Of a stretch of DNA of 64,000 nt, positions 1-9,311 are shown one piece after another. This DNA comes from Gammaproteobacteria bacterium (GTDB lineage Bacteria; Pseudomonadota; Gammaproteobacteria; Ga0077536): positions 164,501-228,500 of the forward strand of contig JACKNG010000007.1 of NCBI GenBank assembly GCA_024235015.1, given 5' to 3'. How positions within the stretch are numbered: position 1 is the first letter of the stretch; every line of letters begins with the position of its first letter. The position numbers and the translations under genes were made by a program. Below the pieces are notes generated by a model that worked only from the letters and a program-made list of their open reading frames with translations, ran no database searches and was not told the DNA's origin.

Positions 1-2
1 TC

Positions 3-515
3 GTCAGGCGGGTGTGCGAGGTGCTCGAGCATCCGCTCGCGCTCGAATCGACGGTGGGCCGGGGTTCGCGCTTCACGCTCACTGTCCCGCGCGGGCGTGT
101 CGAGGCGGTCATCGTGCCCGCGCCGGAAGCCGCCGGCGACCGGCTCGCCGGCGTGCACGTGCTGGTGATCGACGACGAGGAGGGCATTCGCAACGGCATG
201 GCCCTGATGCTCGGCGACTGGGGCTGCACGGTGAGCACCGCGGGTGACGTCGACGCTGCGCTCACTGCCATGGTGACGGCAGTGCGCCCGGTCGACCTGT
301 TGGTCTGCGACTACCGCCTGCGTGGGCACATGACCGGCATCGAGGCGATTGCCGCGCTGCGCGACGTCTGCGGCGAAGCGCTGCCGGCCCTGATCATGAC
401 CGGGGACACCGACCCGGCCATCGCCAGTCGCGCGACGGCGGCCGATCTCTACCTGCTGACCAAGCCCATCCGCCCCGCGCAGTTGCGCTTCACCCTGTCG
501 CGCCTGCTCGGCTGA
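3..515 (+). CDS. Hybrid sensor histidine kinase, C-terminal part (partial at left edge)
   Basis: The open frame enters from the left edge, so only the last 170 or so residues are present. The first residues contain GRGSRFTLTVP, the usual end of a histidine-kinase ATP-binding domain (last glycine-rich box). After a linker follows a complete receiver domain: the acidic pair in VIDDEEG, the phospho-acceptor Asp in LLVCDYRLRG and the conserved Lys in LLTKPIRP. This is the layout of a hybrid kinase whose receiver would take phosphate from its own kinase core. It converges on the LuxR-type regulator just downstream, which may be its partner. The sensor domains and signal cannot be read here. Confidence 0.88.
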   Translation, partial: VRRVCEVLEHPLALESTVGRGSRFTLTVPRGRVEAVIVPAPEAAGDRLAGVHVLVIDDEEGIRNGMALMLGDWGCTVSTAGDVDAALTAMVTAVRPVDLLVCDYRLRGHMTGIEAIAALRDVCGEALPALIMTGDTDPAIASRATAADLYLLTKPIRPAQLRFTLSRLLG

Positions 516-536
516 ACCGCACGCGCGTCGCGCTGC

Positions 537-1220
537 TCAGTCGAGTAGCCCCAGCTCGCGCGCCCGCGCGGCGCAGGCGGTGCGGTTGTCGGCGTCGAGC
601 AGGGCCAGCAACGACGACACGTGCCATTTCACGGTGCGCACCGAGACCGCCAGCCGGCTGGCGATCTCTTGGTTGTTGCAGCCGTGGGCGAGCAGCTGCA
701 GAACCTCGTGCTGGCGTTCGGTGAGGTTGACCGCGCCGGTCGCCACGCCGTGCAGCCCGGCGCGGAAGGCATCGAGCGGGGCGCGCAGCTCGGGCGAGAC
801 GTAATGCCCCGTGCGCGCGATCTCGGCGAAGGCGGCCAGGATGGCTTCACCGGGCGTCGACTTGGCGATGTAGGCGCAGGCACCGGCCTTGAGCGCGCGG
901 TGGACGGTCTCCGGGGCCTGCGCGGCGGACAGCACGATGATCGGCACCGGCAGGCGACGGCGGTCGAGGTCGGCGATGAAGCTGAGCCCATCGCGGTCCG
1001 GCAGTTCGAGATCGACGCAGATGAAATCGAGATCGGGCTGCGCGGCGAGGACGCGTTCGCCGGCGGCTGCCGAGGTGCATTCGAAGATCTCGACCGCGCC
1101 GGCGCGCGCGGACAAAACGCTACGGATGCCGGCGAGAAACAGCGGGTGGTCGTCGATCAGGAGGATCCTCAAGACATCTGCCAGGACCGGCCGGGTCGTG
1201 GCAGCGATGTTAGCCGTCAT
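537..1220 (-). CDS. LuxR/NarL-type response regulator
   Basis: A 227-residue two-domain regulator. The N-terminal receiver begins RILLIDDHPLFLAGI, has its phospho-acceptor Asp in FICVDLELPDRDG and the conserved Lys in AYIAKSTPGE. The C-terminal LuxR-type helix-turn-helix starts NLTERQHEVLQLLAHG and continues with the recognition helix VSVRTVKWHVSSLL. I chose the ATG at 1220 because the frame further upstream is low-complexity Arg/Pro sequence that is really the end of the neighbouring gene. That start overlaps the end of the repeat-rich surface-protein gene by 11 bp, so the two are probably co-transcribed and translationally coupled. Targets are unknown; the convergent hybrid kinase is the nearest candidate partner. 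Confidence 0.9.
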   Translation of the reverse strand: MTANIAATTRPVLADVLRILLIDDHPLFLAGIRSVLSARAGAVEIFECTSAAAGERVLAAQPDLDFICVDLELPDRDGLSFIADLDRRRLPVPIIVLSAAQAPETVHRALKAGACAYIAKSTPGEAILAAFAEIARTGHYVSPELRAPLDAFRAGLHGVATGAVNLTERQHEVLQLLAHGCNNQEIASRLAVSVRTVKWHVSSLLALLDADNRTACAARARELGLLD

Positions 1221-4200
1221 CGCGGGTAGCAGCGAGGCCCCGGCCCTCCGTACAGGCGATTCGTGCCGCGGTCGGACGCTTCCGGCGGCGAGTCGGCAGT
1301 AGCAGCAGGGCGGGCGCGAGCAGCCAGGCTGCCGCCGGCAGCGGTACCGGCGCGGCCGCCGCGACCACCAGGCGGAACGCCGTCTGGTCGCCGAGGGCGA
1401 CGAGACCATGGGTCCAGAACAGCCCTTCGGCGAGTACCGCGTCGGTCGTGTCGATGACGTCGAACAGGCCGGTGATGCTGTTCGCCACCAGCAGGTCGAA
1501 CTGCTGGCCGGCCTGCGGCACGAAGAGGCCGCTGCCGAGGTCGAGGAAGTTCAGTTTGAGCGTGCCGCCGAGCACCAGGGTGTCGGCATCGATCGCGTCG
1601 TACTCGTCGCCGCGCAGCAGCCCGCCCAGCTCCATGTCGAGGACGTTGCCCGCCAGGAAGGTGGTGTCGTCGTGCACCACCAGGGCCGGCGAGTGGCCCG
1701 GCGCGTAGTGACCGCCGAAGGCCACTGCGCCAGCGAAAGCACCGCTGCCGGTCACGTTGCCGGTCAGGGTCTTGGGGGCGGCGAGACCGCCGTTGACGAG
1801 GCCGTCGTTCAGGAGCGCGTTCGCGAGCGTGGTCGCGTTCCAGCCCGACAGGTCGAGTTGCGCGCCCGCGGCGACATGCAGCGCACTCAGGGAGTTGAGC
1901 TGCCCGTCGCCGCCGAGCGCGAGGGTACCGCCGTCGACCTCGGTGTCGCCGGCGTAGGTGTTGACTCCAGCCAGCGTGACGCGGCCGCCATCGGTTTTGA
2001 TCAACTTGCCGACGCCACTCATCGAGCTGGCAAAAGACGCGTTGCCGGACTCCGTGAACTCGACCTCCGCGTCGTTCACGATCGTCCCCTGGATCCTCTT
2101 TGGACTGGCACGCATGCGCCCGTCCAGCACGACCCAGCTGCCGGTACTGGTGCCACTGGTGATCGTCAACGTGCCGGCACCGGTCTTGAACAACGTGCCG
2201 GGGCCCGAGACGCTACCGATGACCTCGCCGTCGAAATGTTGTGCAAACTCCACCTCGGCGTAATTCACGACGGCGGAGTTCACGAAATTGCGGATGCTGT
2301 TCGTGTCACCGACCAAGCGGCCCGCGTCTACGCGATAGGTCAGGACGCCCGAGATGTCGCCCCCGAGTACCGAGAGCGTGCCGCCGCCGGATTTGCGGAT
2401 CGTGTGCGACCCACCGGCCGCCCCCATGGTGCCGGTGCTGGTCAACGTCGTGCCCGGCGCAACCTCGATGTAAGGGATGCTCGTAGAGGAGAGGTTGATG
2501 TAACGATCCATCGTGAACGACGCGGTGGTCGCAAACGTTCCCCGCGTCAGGTGGAAGGAGTTCAGCGGATTGCCGAGGGCGAGGTTGCTGTCGATTTCGA
2601 GGCGGCCGCCTTCGAGCTTGAGTTGGCCGCGATACGTCGAGAAACGTGCACCCCCGGTCAGGACCAGCGTGCCATCACCGGCTTTTACGAGGGTCCCGGG
2701 GTCGCCATACACGTACACGTTGCCGGGGTCGTAGGTGATGTGCCCGGTCGCGGTCAGTCGTGTACCTGCCAGCACGTCCAGCACCCCGCCGCCGGTCAGG
2801 ATCAGGTTGCGTGAAGTGGTGAAGCTAGTGCGCGTGGCGAGCGTCCCGCCATTGAACTCGATGATGCCGCCGCCGGCACCGAGGTTGCTGTCGTTGGTGA
2901 TCCTGAGCGTCGTGTCCGCGTCGATACGCGTGCCGCCGCTGTAGGTATTCGCGCCGGACAGCACCAGCGTGCCGCCCGCGCCACCGACCAGGCGCGAGGC
3001 AGCGATCAGACGGCCTGCGCCCGCTACCACCCCGGACAGGGTCAGGGCGGTGTTGCCGTCGACCCGGACTCGGCCGCCGCCTGCGTTCAGCGTCACCTGG
3101 CGCGCGCTGGAGAACGTCGTCGCCGTACCGAGCGTGCCGCCGTCGAACGTCAGGCCGCCGGAGGTCGCACCGAGATCCTTGTTCGAGTGGACGCGCAGCG
3201 TACCGCCGTCGAAGTATGTCCCGCCGGTATAGCTGTTCGCGTGGTCGATGAACTGGAAAGTGCCGCCGTTGCTGAGGTTCTCGGTCCACACCGTGTCGAG
3301 TTCCAGGGTGCCGCTGCCGGCCTTGCGCAGGCTGCCGCTGCCGCCGATCTCGCCGAGGAAGGCGCTGTCCTGGTCGTCGAAGCCGACCGCCAGCGCGGCG
3401 CCGCCGCTCAGGTCGATGAAGGTGTCGCGTTCGCCGGACACGTTGCCGAAGTTCTCGTCGGTGCCATCGAGGTCGAGGATGGTCGCGGCCGACATCTCGA
3501 CGCGGGTGCGGTTGGACAGGTTGTCGCCGCCGGCGAGGCGCAGGGTGCCGCCCTCGAGCAGGACCTTGCCGAGGAACGCCGAGTTGTTGCCGCCGAGCTT
3601 GAGGGTGCCGGTGTCACGCTTGCGCAGGGCGGTCATCGCGTCGCCGCTCAGGTCACCGTCCAGCGAAACACGGCCGCTGTCGATGGTCAGGGTCTTGCCG
3701 CTGTCGATAGCGACGTCGCCGTTGATGTCGAGGTAGGAATCGGAGGTGCTGTTGTACCAGGACTGGCTGGTCCGGACGTTGAGGTCGAGGTCGATGTTGG
3801 CCTCGGCATGCCCCTGGTTGATGATGCCGCCGTACACGTCGACATCGTTGCCGACGAGGCGAAACGAGCCGCCGTTCGCGTTGTTCGAGTAGAAGCGAAT
3901 CAGGTCGACGTCGAGATCGGCGAAATCGTTGTAGGGCGACAGCCACACCGAGTCGCTGTCGTAACCGAAGGTCAGCGTGTCGCCGTCCTCGGGCCGGGTC
4001 GGCGTGGCTACGATACCTGTCCGCCAGTACAGGGAATCCCATTCCGTGTCGTCGAACCAGCCGAAGTAGTAGAGCGACCGCGCCGAGGCCGCCCACGGCA
4101 GCAGCAACGCGGCGACGGCCACGCAGACCCGCAGTGCTCGCCGGCGGTGGTAGCGGCGGCCGGGCGGTGGTGCCACCGGGTGCCGGTGATCATGCCGTGA

Positions 4201-4257
4201 TCCGGTTGTCGCCGCGGTTCCCGGCGGTAGGGCGTGGTGGGTACTGCTGGCGGTCAT
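1210..4257 (-). CDS. Repeat-rich surface protein with VPLPA/PEP-CTERM-like sorting tail
   Basis: A 1015-residue predicted exported protein. After a long basic N-region comes a hydrophobic signal core (VCVAVAALLLPWAASA), then many copies of the autotransporter-associated motif built around GGTLVLSGANTYSGGT, a pattern expected to form a right-handed beta-helix. There is no C-terminal translocator barrel. Instead the end reads APVPLPAAAWLLAPALLLL followed by RRRKR, the motif, helix and basic cluster of VPLPA/PEP-CTERM substrates handled by an exosortase. Unusually, about 17 residues follow the basic cluster, where family members usually stop almost at once. No exosortase is in the window. Likely extracellular or biofilm matrix. 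The start at 4257 gives a long signal n-region; a later start is possible. Confidence 0.8.
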   Translation of the reverse strand: MTASSTHHALPPGTAATTGSRHDHRHPVAPPPGRRYHRRRALRVCVAVAALLLPWAASARSLYYFGWFDDTEWDSLYWRTGIVATPTRPEDGDTLTFGYDSDSVWLSPYNDFADLDVDLIRFYSNNANGGSFRLVGNDVDVYGGIINQGHAEANIDLDLNVRTSQSWYNSTSDSYLDINGDVAIDSGKTLTIDSGRVSLDGDLSGDAMTALRKRDTGTLKLGGNNSAFLGKVLLEGGTLRLAGGDNLSNRTRVEMSAATILDLDGTDENFGNVSGERDTFIDLSGGAALAVGFDDQDSAFLGEIGGSGSLRKAGSGTLELDTVWTENLSNGGTFQFIDHANSYTGGTYFDGGTLRVHSNKDLGATSGGLTFDGGTLGTATTFSSARQVTLNAGGGRVRVDGNTALTLSGVVAGAGRLIAASRLVGGAGGTLVLSGANTYSGGTRIDADTTLRITNDSNLGAGGGIIEFNGGTLATRTSFTTSRNLILTGGGVLDVLAGTRLTATGHITYDPGNVYVYGDPGTLVKAGDGTLVLTGGARFSTYRGQLKLEGGRLEIDSNLALGNPLNSFHLTRGTFATTASFTMDRYINLSSTSIPYIEVAPGTTLTSTGTMGAAGGSHTIRKSGGGTLSVLGGDISGVLTYRVDAGRLVGDTNSIRNFVNSAVVNYAEVEFAQHFDGEVIGSVSGPGTLFKTGAGTLTITSGTSTGSWVVLDGRMRASPKRIQGTIVNDAEVEFTESGNASFASSMSGVGKLIKTDGGRVTLAGVNTYAGDTEVDGGTLALGGDGQLNSLSALHVAAGAQLDLSGWNATTLANALLNDGLVNGGLAAPKTLTGNVTGSGAFAGAVAFGGHYAPGHSPALVVHDDTTFLAGNVLDMELGGLLRGDEYDAIDADTLVLGGTLKLNFLDLGSGLFVPQAGQQFDLLVANSITGLFDVIDTTDAVLAEGLFWTHGLVALGDQTAFRLVVAAAAPVPLPAAAWLLAPALLLLPTRRRKRPTAARIACTEGRGLAATRDDG

Positions 4258-4483
4258 GTGCTCGTTCCCCGGCTGCGGGAGTCGATCCTAGCGCGGGAAC
4301 GTCGAGCGGTGACTGTCCTTTGGTACAGGTGTTGCCGGCGGACGGCCGGTGTGGCGCCCAGGTGCGGCGGACGCCGCACAGTGGCCGGGTTCGACCCTGC
4401 CGTGCGGCCGGCCGGGTCGGGTTCGAATGCGGTGACGCAGGCAGTGCGATTCAAGCTCGCCGCCGCGTCACGAGGTCGGAGTG

Positions 4484-4515
4484 CCAAGGGGCGGACCCGC
4501 AGGTCCGCCCCTTGG
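4484..4515 (-). terminator. Strong hairpin downstream of katG
   Basis: A perfect 14-bp inverted repeat (arms ccaaggggcggacc and ggtccgccccttgg) with a 4-nt loop lies 24 bp after the katG stop codon. It has no clear U-tract on the katG strand, so it may act as a stem-only terminator or RNA-stability element. Confidence 0.65.
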
Positions 4516-4538
4516 TCGGGAAATATCCCGATGCCCGC

Positions 4539-6692
4539 TCAGGCCTCGAGGTCGAAGCGGTCGGCGTTCATCACCTTGGTCCAGGCGGCGACGAAGTCGT
4601 CGACGAACTTCTGCTGGTTGTCGTCCTGGGCATAGACCTCGCCATAGGCACGCAGGATGGAGTTGGAGCCGAACACGAGGTCGAGGCGTGTCGCCGTCCA
4701 GCGGGCCTTGCCGGTCTGGCGCTCGCGGATCTCGTAGATGCCCCCGCCCACTGCGTGCCAGCTGTTGTCCATGTCCAGCAGGTTGACGAAGAAGTCGTTC
4801 GTCAGCACGCCGGCGCGGTCGGTCAACACGCCATGACGGGTCCCGCCGTGGTTGGTGTCGAGTACGCGCATGCCCCCGACCAGCACGGTCATCTGCGGTG
4901 CGGTCAGGCCCATCAGCTGGGTGCGGTCGAGCATCAGCTCTTCCGCCCTGACCGCGTAGTCCTGCTGCAGGTAGTTGCGGTAGCCGTCGTGAATCGGTTC
5001 GAGCGGGGCGAACCCATCCGCATCCGTTATCGCGTCGGTGGCGTCGCCGCGACCGGGCGCGAAGGGCACGGTCACGTCGAACCCGGCGGCCCTGGCGGCC
5101 TGTTCGATGCCGACGTTACCGGCCAGGACGATGAGGTCGGCCACGCTGGCGCCGATCTCGGCCGCGAGCGGTTCGAGTACGTCCAGCACCCGGGCCAGGC
5201 GTTCCGGCTCGTTGCCTGCCCAGTCCTTCTGCGGTGCGAGGCGGATACGCGCGCCATTGGCGCCGCCACGCATATCGGAGCCGCGGTAAGTGCGCGCACT
5301 GTCCCACGCGGTGGCGACCATCTCGGCGATGGACAGACCGCTGGCGGCGATTTTCTGCCGCGCTGCGGCGACGTCGTAGCCGGTGGGACCGGCCGGTACC
5401 GGGTCCTGCCAGAGCAGGTCTTCCGCCGGCACGTCCGGGCCGACGTAACGCGCCTTGGGCCCCATGTCGCGGTGGGTCAGCTTGAACCAGGCACGCGCGA
5501 AGGTGTCGTTGAAGTACGCCGGGTCGGCGCGGAACTTCTCCATGTAGCCGCGATAGATCGGGTCGACCTTCATCGCCATGTCGGCGTCGGTCATGATCGG
5601 CATGCAGCGGATCGAGGGATCCTCGACGTCGACGGGCATGTCCGCCTCGGCGATCTCCACCGGCATCCACTGGCGCGCGCCGGCCGGGCTCGAGCGGATT
5701 TCCCATTCGTGGTCGAGAAGCATGTCGAAATAGCCCGTATCGAACTTCGTCGGGTGGGTCGTCCAGGCGCCCTCGATGCCGCTGGTGATGGTGTCGCGAC
5801 CCATGCCCTTGCCGGTCGGGTTGTGCCAGCCGAAGCCTTGCTGATCGACGTCGGCGCCCTCCGGATCGGGGCCGAGCTTCGACGCATCGCCGTTGCCGTG
5901 GGTCTTGCCGACGGTATGGCCGCCGGCCGTCAGTGCTGCGGTCTCCTCGTCGTTCATCGCCATGCGCGCGAAGGTCTCGCGCACGGCCGCCGCCGTCTTC
6001 AGCGGGTCGGGCTTGCCGTCGACGCCTTCCGGGTTGACGTAGATCAGGCCCATCTGCACTGCGGCCAGCGGGTTCTCCAGCGAGCCCTCGTCGCTCTTGT
6101 CTGCATAGCGGTCCTTGCCCAGCCATTCCTTCTCCGCGCCCCAGTAGGTGTCGAGTTCCGGGTGCCAGATGTCGGCGCGTCCGAAGCCGAAACCAAAGGT
6201 CTTCAGACCCATCGTCTCGTAGGCGACGGTACCGGCCAGGATGATGAGATCGGCCCAGCTGACCTTGTTGCCGTATTTCTTCTTGAGCGGCCACAACAGG
6301 CGCCGCGCCTTGTCGAGGCTGACGTTGTCCGGCCAGGAATTGAGCGGGGCGAAACGCTGGTTGCCGGTGCCGCCACCGCCGCGGCCGTCGGCGATGCGAT
6401 AGGAGCCCGCCGCGTGCCAGGACATACGGATCATGAGGCCGCCGTAGTGTCCCCAGTCCGCTGGCCACCACGCCTGGCTGTCAGTCATCAAGGCTTCCAT
6501 GTCCTTCTTGAGGGCGCCGAAGTCGAGCGTCTTGACCGCTTCGCGGTAGTCGAAGTCCTGGCCCATCGGGTTGGTCTTGGTATCGTGCTGGGACAGGATC
6601 TCGAGGCTCAGCGACTCGGGCCACCATTCCATCGATTTCGCACGGCTGGTATTGCCGCCATGCATGACCGGGCATTTCATCGGTTCGTTCAT
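4539..6692 (-). CDS. katG: Catalase-peroxidase KatG
   Basis: A 717-residue bifunctional heme catalase-peroxidase, close to the usual 720-740 residues. It disproportionates hydrogen peroxide and has broad peroxidase activity. The distal site RMSWHAAGSYR gives Arg89, Trp92 and His93; the residues expected to form the Met-Tyr-Trp adduct are Trp92, Tyr218 (GLIYVNPEG) and Met244 (FARMAMND); the proximal heme ligand is His259 in TAGGHTVGKTHG. The C-terminal duplicated, heme-free half is also present. An aaggag ribosome-binding site at 6700-6705 supports the start at 6692. There is no signal peptide, so it acts in the cytoplasm. A perfect OxyR-type half operator lies about 110 bp upstream of the start. 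Confidence 0.98.
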   Translation of the reverse strand: MNEPMKCPVMHGGNTSRAKSMEWWPESLSLEILSQHDTKTNPMGQDFDYREAVKTLDFGALKKDMEALMTDSQAWWPADWGHYGGLMIRMSWHAAGSYRIADGRGGGGTGNQRFAPLNSWPDNVSLDKARRLLWPLKKKYGNKVSWADLIILAGTVAYETMGLKTFGFGFGRADIWHPELDTYWGAEKEWLGKDRYADKSDEGSLENPLAAVQMGLIYVNPEGVDGKPDPLKTAAAVRETFARMAMNDEETAALTAGGHTVGKTHGNGDASKLGPDPEGADVDQQGFGWHNPTGKGMGRDTITSGIEGAWTTHPTKFDTGYFDMLLDHEWEIRSSPAGARQWMPVEIAEADMPVDVEDPSIRCMPIMTDADMAMKVDPIYRGYMEKFRADPAYFNDTFARAWFKLTHRDMGPKARYVGPDVPAEDLLWQDPVPAGPTGYDVAAARQKIAASGLSIAEMVATAWDSARTYRGSDMRGGANGARIRLAPQKDWAGNEPERLARVLDVLEPLAAEIGASVADLIVLAGNVGIEQAARAAGFDVTVPFAPGRGDATDAITDADGFAPLEPIHDGYRNYLQQDYAVRAEELMLDRTQLMGLTAPQMTVLVGGMRVLDTNHGGTRHGVLTDRAGVLTNDFFVNLLDMDNSWHAVGGGIYEIRERQTGKARWTATRLDLVFGSNSILRAYGEVYAQDDNQQKFVDDFVAAWTKVMNADRFDLEA

Positions 6693-7132
6693 CAGGCTAC
6701 TCCTTCGGATTAGGGCCTCGAGAAAGACGACATCGATTGTTGTAGGTCGAGCCTAGGCCATCGTGGTTTCATCGTGCCAATAACTTTATTGATTGATTAC
6801 GATAGAGCAGGACTATTTAACGCGAACGCCCGTGGCAGCTGTGCAGCGCTGTCGGGCCGCACGCCGGGACAGGGCTGGTCGAGCACGTAACGACAGCTGT
6901 CGCGCGGCTGGGCGCTTGGTCAGTGCTGCGCGGTATCGCACAATGAAACCGGCCCGCGCGGCGCCGCCGACGGGCACGGAGAGGGAGGCGGCCGTGTTGC
7001 CGATGCAATCGGACAGGGCGGCAGGGCAGGCCGGCGGGCGCGTCACCGGGTACAGGTGCGGGAATCGACAATGACGACGAACGCCGCGGACGACGGCCTG
7101 GTCATGACTCCGGCAGCAGCCCGGCCAATGCC
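6693..7132. promoter_or_regulatory. Divergent intergenic region upstream of katG
   Basis: About 440 bp with no convincing gene between two divergent genes. It holds the katG ribosome-binding site, a locally AT-rich stretch near 6775-6820 and an OxyR-like dyad (listed separately). A 93-codon open frame at 6793-7074 has Arg/Ala-rich composition and no recognisable start signal, so I do not call it a gene. Confidence 0.55.
6802..6816. promoter_or_regulatory. OxyR-like half operator (ATAG-N7-CTAT)
   Basis: The sequence atag, seven bases, ctat is an exact match to one dyad half of the OxyR consensus (ATAG-N7-CTAT-N7-ATAG-N7-CTAT). The expected second half on either side is poorly conserved. It lies 110-124 bp upstream of the katG start, and katG is a classical OxyR target. 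Confidence 0.4.
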
Positions 7133-9202
7133 GTGGCGTGGTGGTCGGCGGCGATGATGGCCGACATGGACCTGGTCGTCGCCGCCTCGATCGTGGCCTT
7201 CGTCGGCGGGAGCGTCGCCTTGCTCACCCTGACGCTCGGCGCTGGCGGGCGCGGCACGCGCGTCGCGCTCGCTGTGTGCATCGCGATCCTCGCCGTGACC
7301 TATCTCGGCCTGTGGTGGGATCCCGAACCCACCGCGCCGCTCCACATGCACGACTTCTATCACTACTACCTCGGGGCCAGGTTTTATCCCGAGGTCGGAC
7401 ACACCCGCCTGTACGTCTGCACCCTGGAAGGTTTCAGCGCCCTGGCCGGCCAGGGTGTCGACGTTCCGCTCGTCGAACTCGTGCGCGATCTCGCGCAGGT
7501 GTCGGCGCCACCCCTGGATGGCAAGAGCCTGGCGGCAGCGCATGCCTGCCGCGACGAGTACTTCTCGCCGCAGCGCTGGCAGGCCTGGCTGGATACCCTG
7601 AGGACCCTGCTCGCCATGGAGCCGCGGCCCGCGACCTGGGCCACGATCCTGCTCGACTTCGGCAACAATTCGCCACCGAGCTGGAACGTGCTCGGCTATC
7701 CACTCGCCAACGCCGTGCCGGCTCGCCCATTCCTGCTCTATGTCTTCCCGCTGCTCGACCAGGTACTGCTGCTCGGTGTCGTGCCCTGGCTGGTCGCCCG
7801 CAGCTTCGGCCGCGAGGTGCTCGCCGCCTACCTGTTGGTCTACCTGTTCAATCCGCTGGCTGGCCTCGGTTGGACCGGCGGCAGTTTCCTGCGTGCCTTG
7901 TGGCTGACGGCGCTGGTCGCCGGCGTGTGCGCGCTGGCGACGCGACGCTACGCCCGCGCCGGGCTGGCACTCGCGGCGTCGACGGCCTTGCGCATCTTCC
8001 CGGTATTCTTTGCGCTGGCCGCGCTGGCCAGCCTCGCGATCCGCGGCGAGCATTCCGCCTTACGCCGTTGCGTGCTCGGCGGCGCCGCGACCGGCGGCGC
8101 GCTGATCGTGGCAGCGACGGCCTCGTTCGGGTCGCACGCCTGGGCGGATTTCGTCGCTATCCTGACCATGCGGGTGGCCGAGTTCAGCAACAACTCGATC
8201 GGCTTCGAGACCATCATGCGAACCTGGAACGTGTCCGACTGGCCGCGCTTCATCGGTGACGCCGAGGCCCTGGCGCGGATGCGGGAATGGCTGCAGGCGC
8301 TGGCGTGGGATCGTGTGCGGGCGGCATGGCCGGAGCGGGCGCTGGTCGCCGGGATCGGCCTGCTGACCCTGGCGGCAGTGCCGTGGCGGGAGCCGGCGCG
8401 GGCTACCGTCGTGGCCGGTTCGCTGGCGGTCTTCTGCCTGCTGACCCCGTTCACCTACTACTACGCCTTCCTGGCGCTGCTGCCGATCGCGGCGCATGGA
8501 CTGGCGCCCCGCGTACGCGCGCTGGTCTATGGCGTGATCCTGCTCGGCGTACTGGCGCTGGCCGGCAACGCGGCGGCGCTGCATTTGTTCGCGGGCGGCG
8601 AGGTCCCGTCGCTCTACGCCGTCAGTAGCGGCGCGAGCCGGCGCCTGCTCGGTATGTTCCTCGCCCTGCTGCTGGTCCTGGTGGTGGCCGCCCGGCCGAA
8701 GGGGTTGCGGGGCGCCGTCGCCGGGTGCGCGGTACTGCTGGTGGCGGGCGCGGCGATCGGCCTGCACGGGCTGCGCGGCCCGTGGCAGACCGAGGTGGCT
8801 TCGCTGCGCGTCCTGCCGCCACCGGTGGCCAGCCCCGGGGTCGTCGTGAACTGGCAGCCGGCCACCGACAGCTGGCCCGGCGGCGGTTACCTCGACATCA
8901 CGTTCACCGGACCCGGCCAGTGGTTACGGCTACCACTGGGCGACATGGCGCGGGCTGGCGGCACGCTCGGGGTGATGATTGCCGACGGCCCGGCGCGTGG
9001 CGGCGTGGTGCTCGACGCCGGCGCGGAGCCGCTGCGCTACACGAGCGGCGCGGCCGCTCTGCGCCCCCGCGTGCTGGCCGTCGACGCCGGCGCCCGTGCG
9101 CTGGAGTCCGGCCTGCTGCTGCGCCCGGTGCCCGGCACCCGGGGCGTCGCGCGCATCGGCATCGCGGGCGTGACGCCGCGCGTATCCGCCATCGAGGACT
9201 GA
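7133..9202 (+). CDS. Polytopic membrane protein, GT87-like (DUF2029-type) glycosyltransferase candidate
   Basis: A 689-residue integral membrane protein with about ten or more hydrophobic segments between residues 10 and 540 and a soluble, beta-rich C-terminal portion. The first loop after the N-terminal helices contains HMHDFYHYYLGARFYPEVG, an acidic residue followed by paired tyrosines as in lipid-linked-sugar (GT-C fold) glycosyltransferases of the GT87 type. By that resemblance it may transfer a sugar from a polyprenyl phosphate donor to an envelope glycan; this is inference and the substrate is unknown. The GTG at 7133 and ATGs at 7154 and 7157 are all possible starts, none with a strong ribosome-binding site. 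It stands alone, followed by a PilZ protein after about 110 bp. Confidence 0.6.
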   Translation: MAWWSAAMMADMDLVVAASIVAFVGGSVALLTLTLGAGGRGTRVALAVCIAILAVTYLGLWWDPEPTAPLHMHDFYHYYLGARFYPEVGHTRLYVCTLEGFSALAGQGVDVPLVELVRDLAQVSAPPLDGKSLAAAHACRDEYFSPQRWQAWLDTLRTLLAMEPRPATWATILLDFGNNSPPSWNVLGYPLANAVPARPFLLYVFPLLDQVLLLGVVPWLVARSFGREVLAAYLLVYLFNPLAGLGWTGGSFLRALWLTALVAGVCALATRRYARAGLALAASTALRIFPVFFALAALASLAIRGEHSALRRCVLGGAATGGALIVAATASFGSHAWADFVAILTMRVAEFSNNSIGFETIMRTWNVSDWPRFIGDAEALARMREWLQALAWDRVRAAWPERALVAGIGLLTLAAVPWREPARATVVAGSLAVFCLLTPFTYYYAFLALLPIAAHGLAPRVRALVYGVILLGVLALAGNAAALHLFAGGEVPSLYAVSSGASRRLLGMFLALLLVLVVAARPKGLRGAVAGCAVLLVAGAAIGLHGLRGPWQTEVASLRVLPPPVASPGVVVNWQPATDSWPGGGYLDITFTGPGQWLRLPLGDMARAGGTLGVMIADGPARGGVVLDAGAEPLRYTSGAAALRPRVLAVDAGARALESGLLLRPVPGTRGVARIGIAGVTPRVSAIED

Positions 9203-9311
9203 TGCCGGATCAGCCAGGCCAGGGTCGGGGGCCGTGCGATCCCTGCTCACTAAAGACAGGTCGGCCGCGGCCGCTAAGCCGGACGATCACCGGTATCCCG
9301 CGGAGTACGTC

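Noticed and set aside
4405..4440. A tRNA T-loop-like sequence (gggttcgaatgc)
   Set aside because: I could not build an acceptor stem, D-arm or anticodon arm around it.
4134..6713. An 859-codon open frame on the plus strand opposite katG
   Set aside because: High GC keeps the opposite strand of long genes open. Its product is Arg/Ala/Val-rich with no domain, while katG on the other strand is unmistakable.
6793..7074. A 93-codon gene between katG and the membrane protein
   Set aside because: No ribosome-binding site and an Arg/Ala-rich, domain-free product; it also covers the likely katG promoter.
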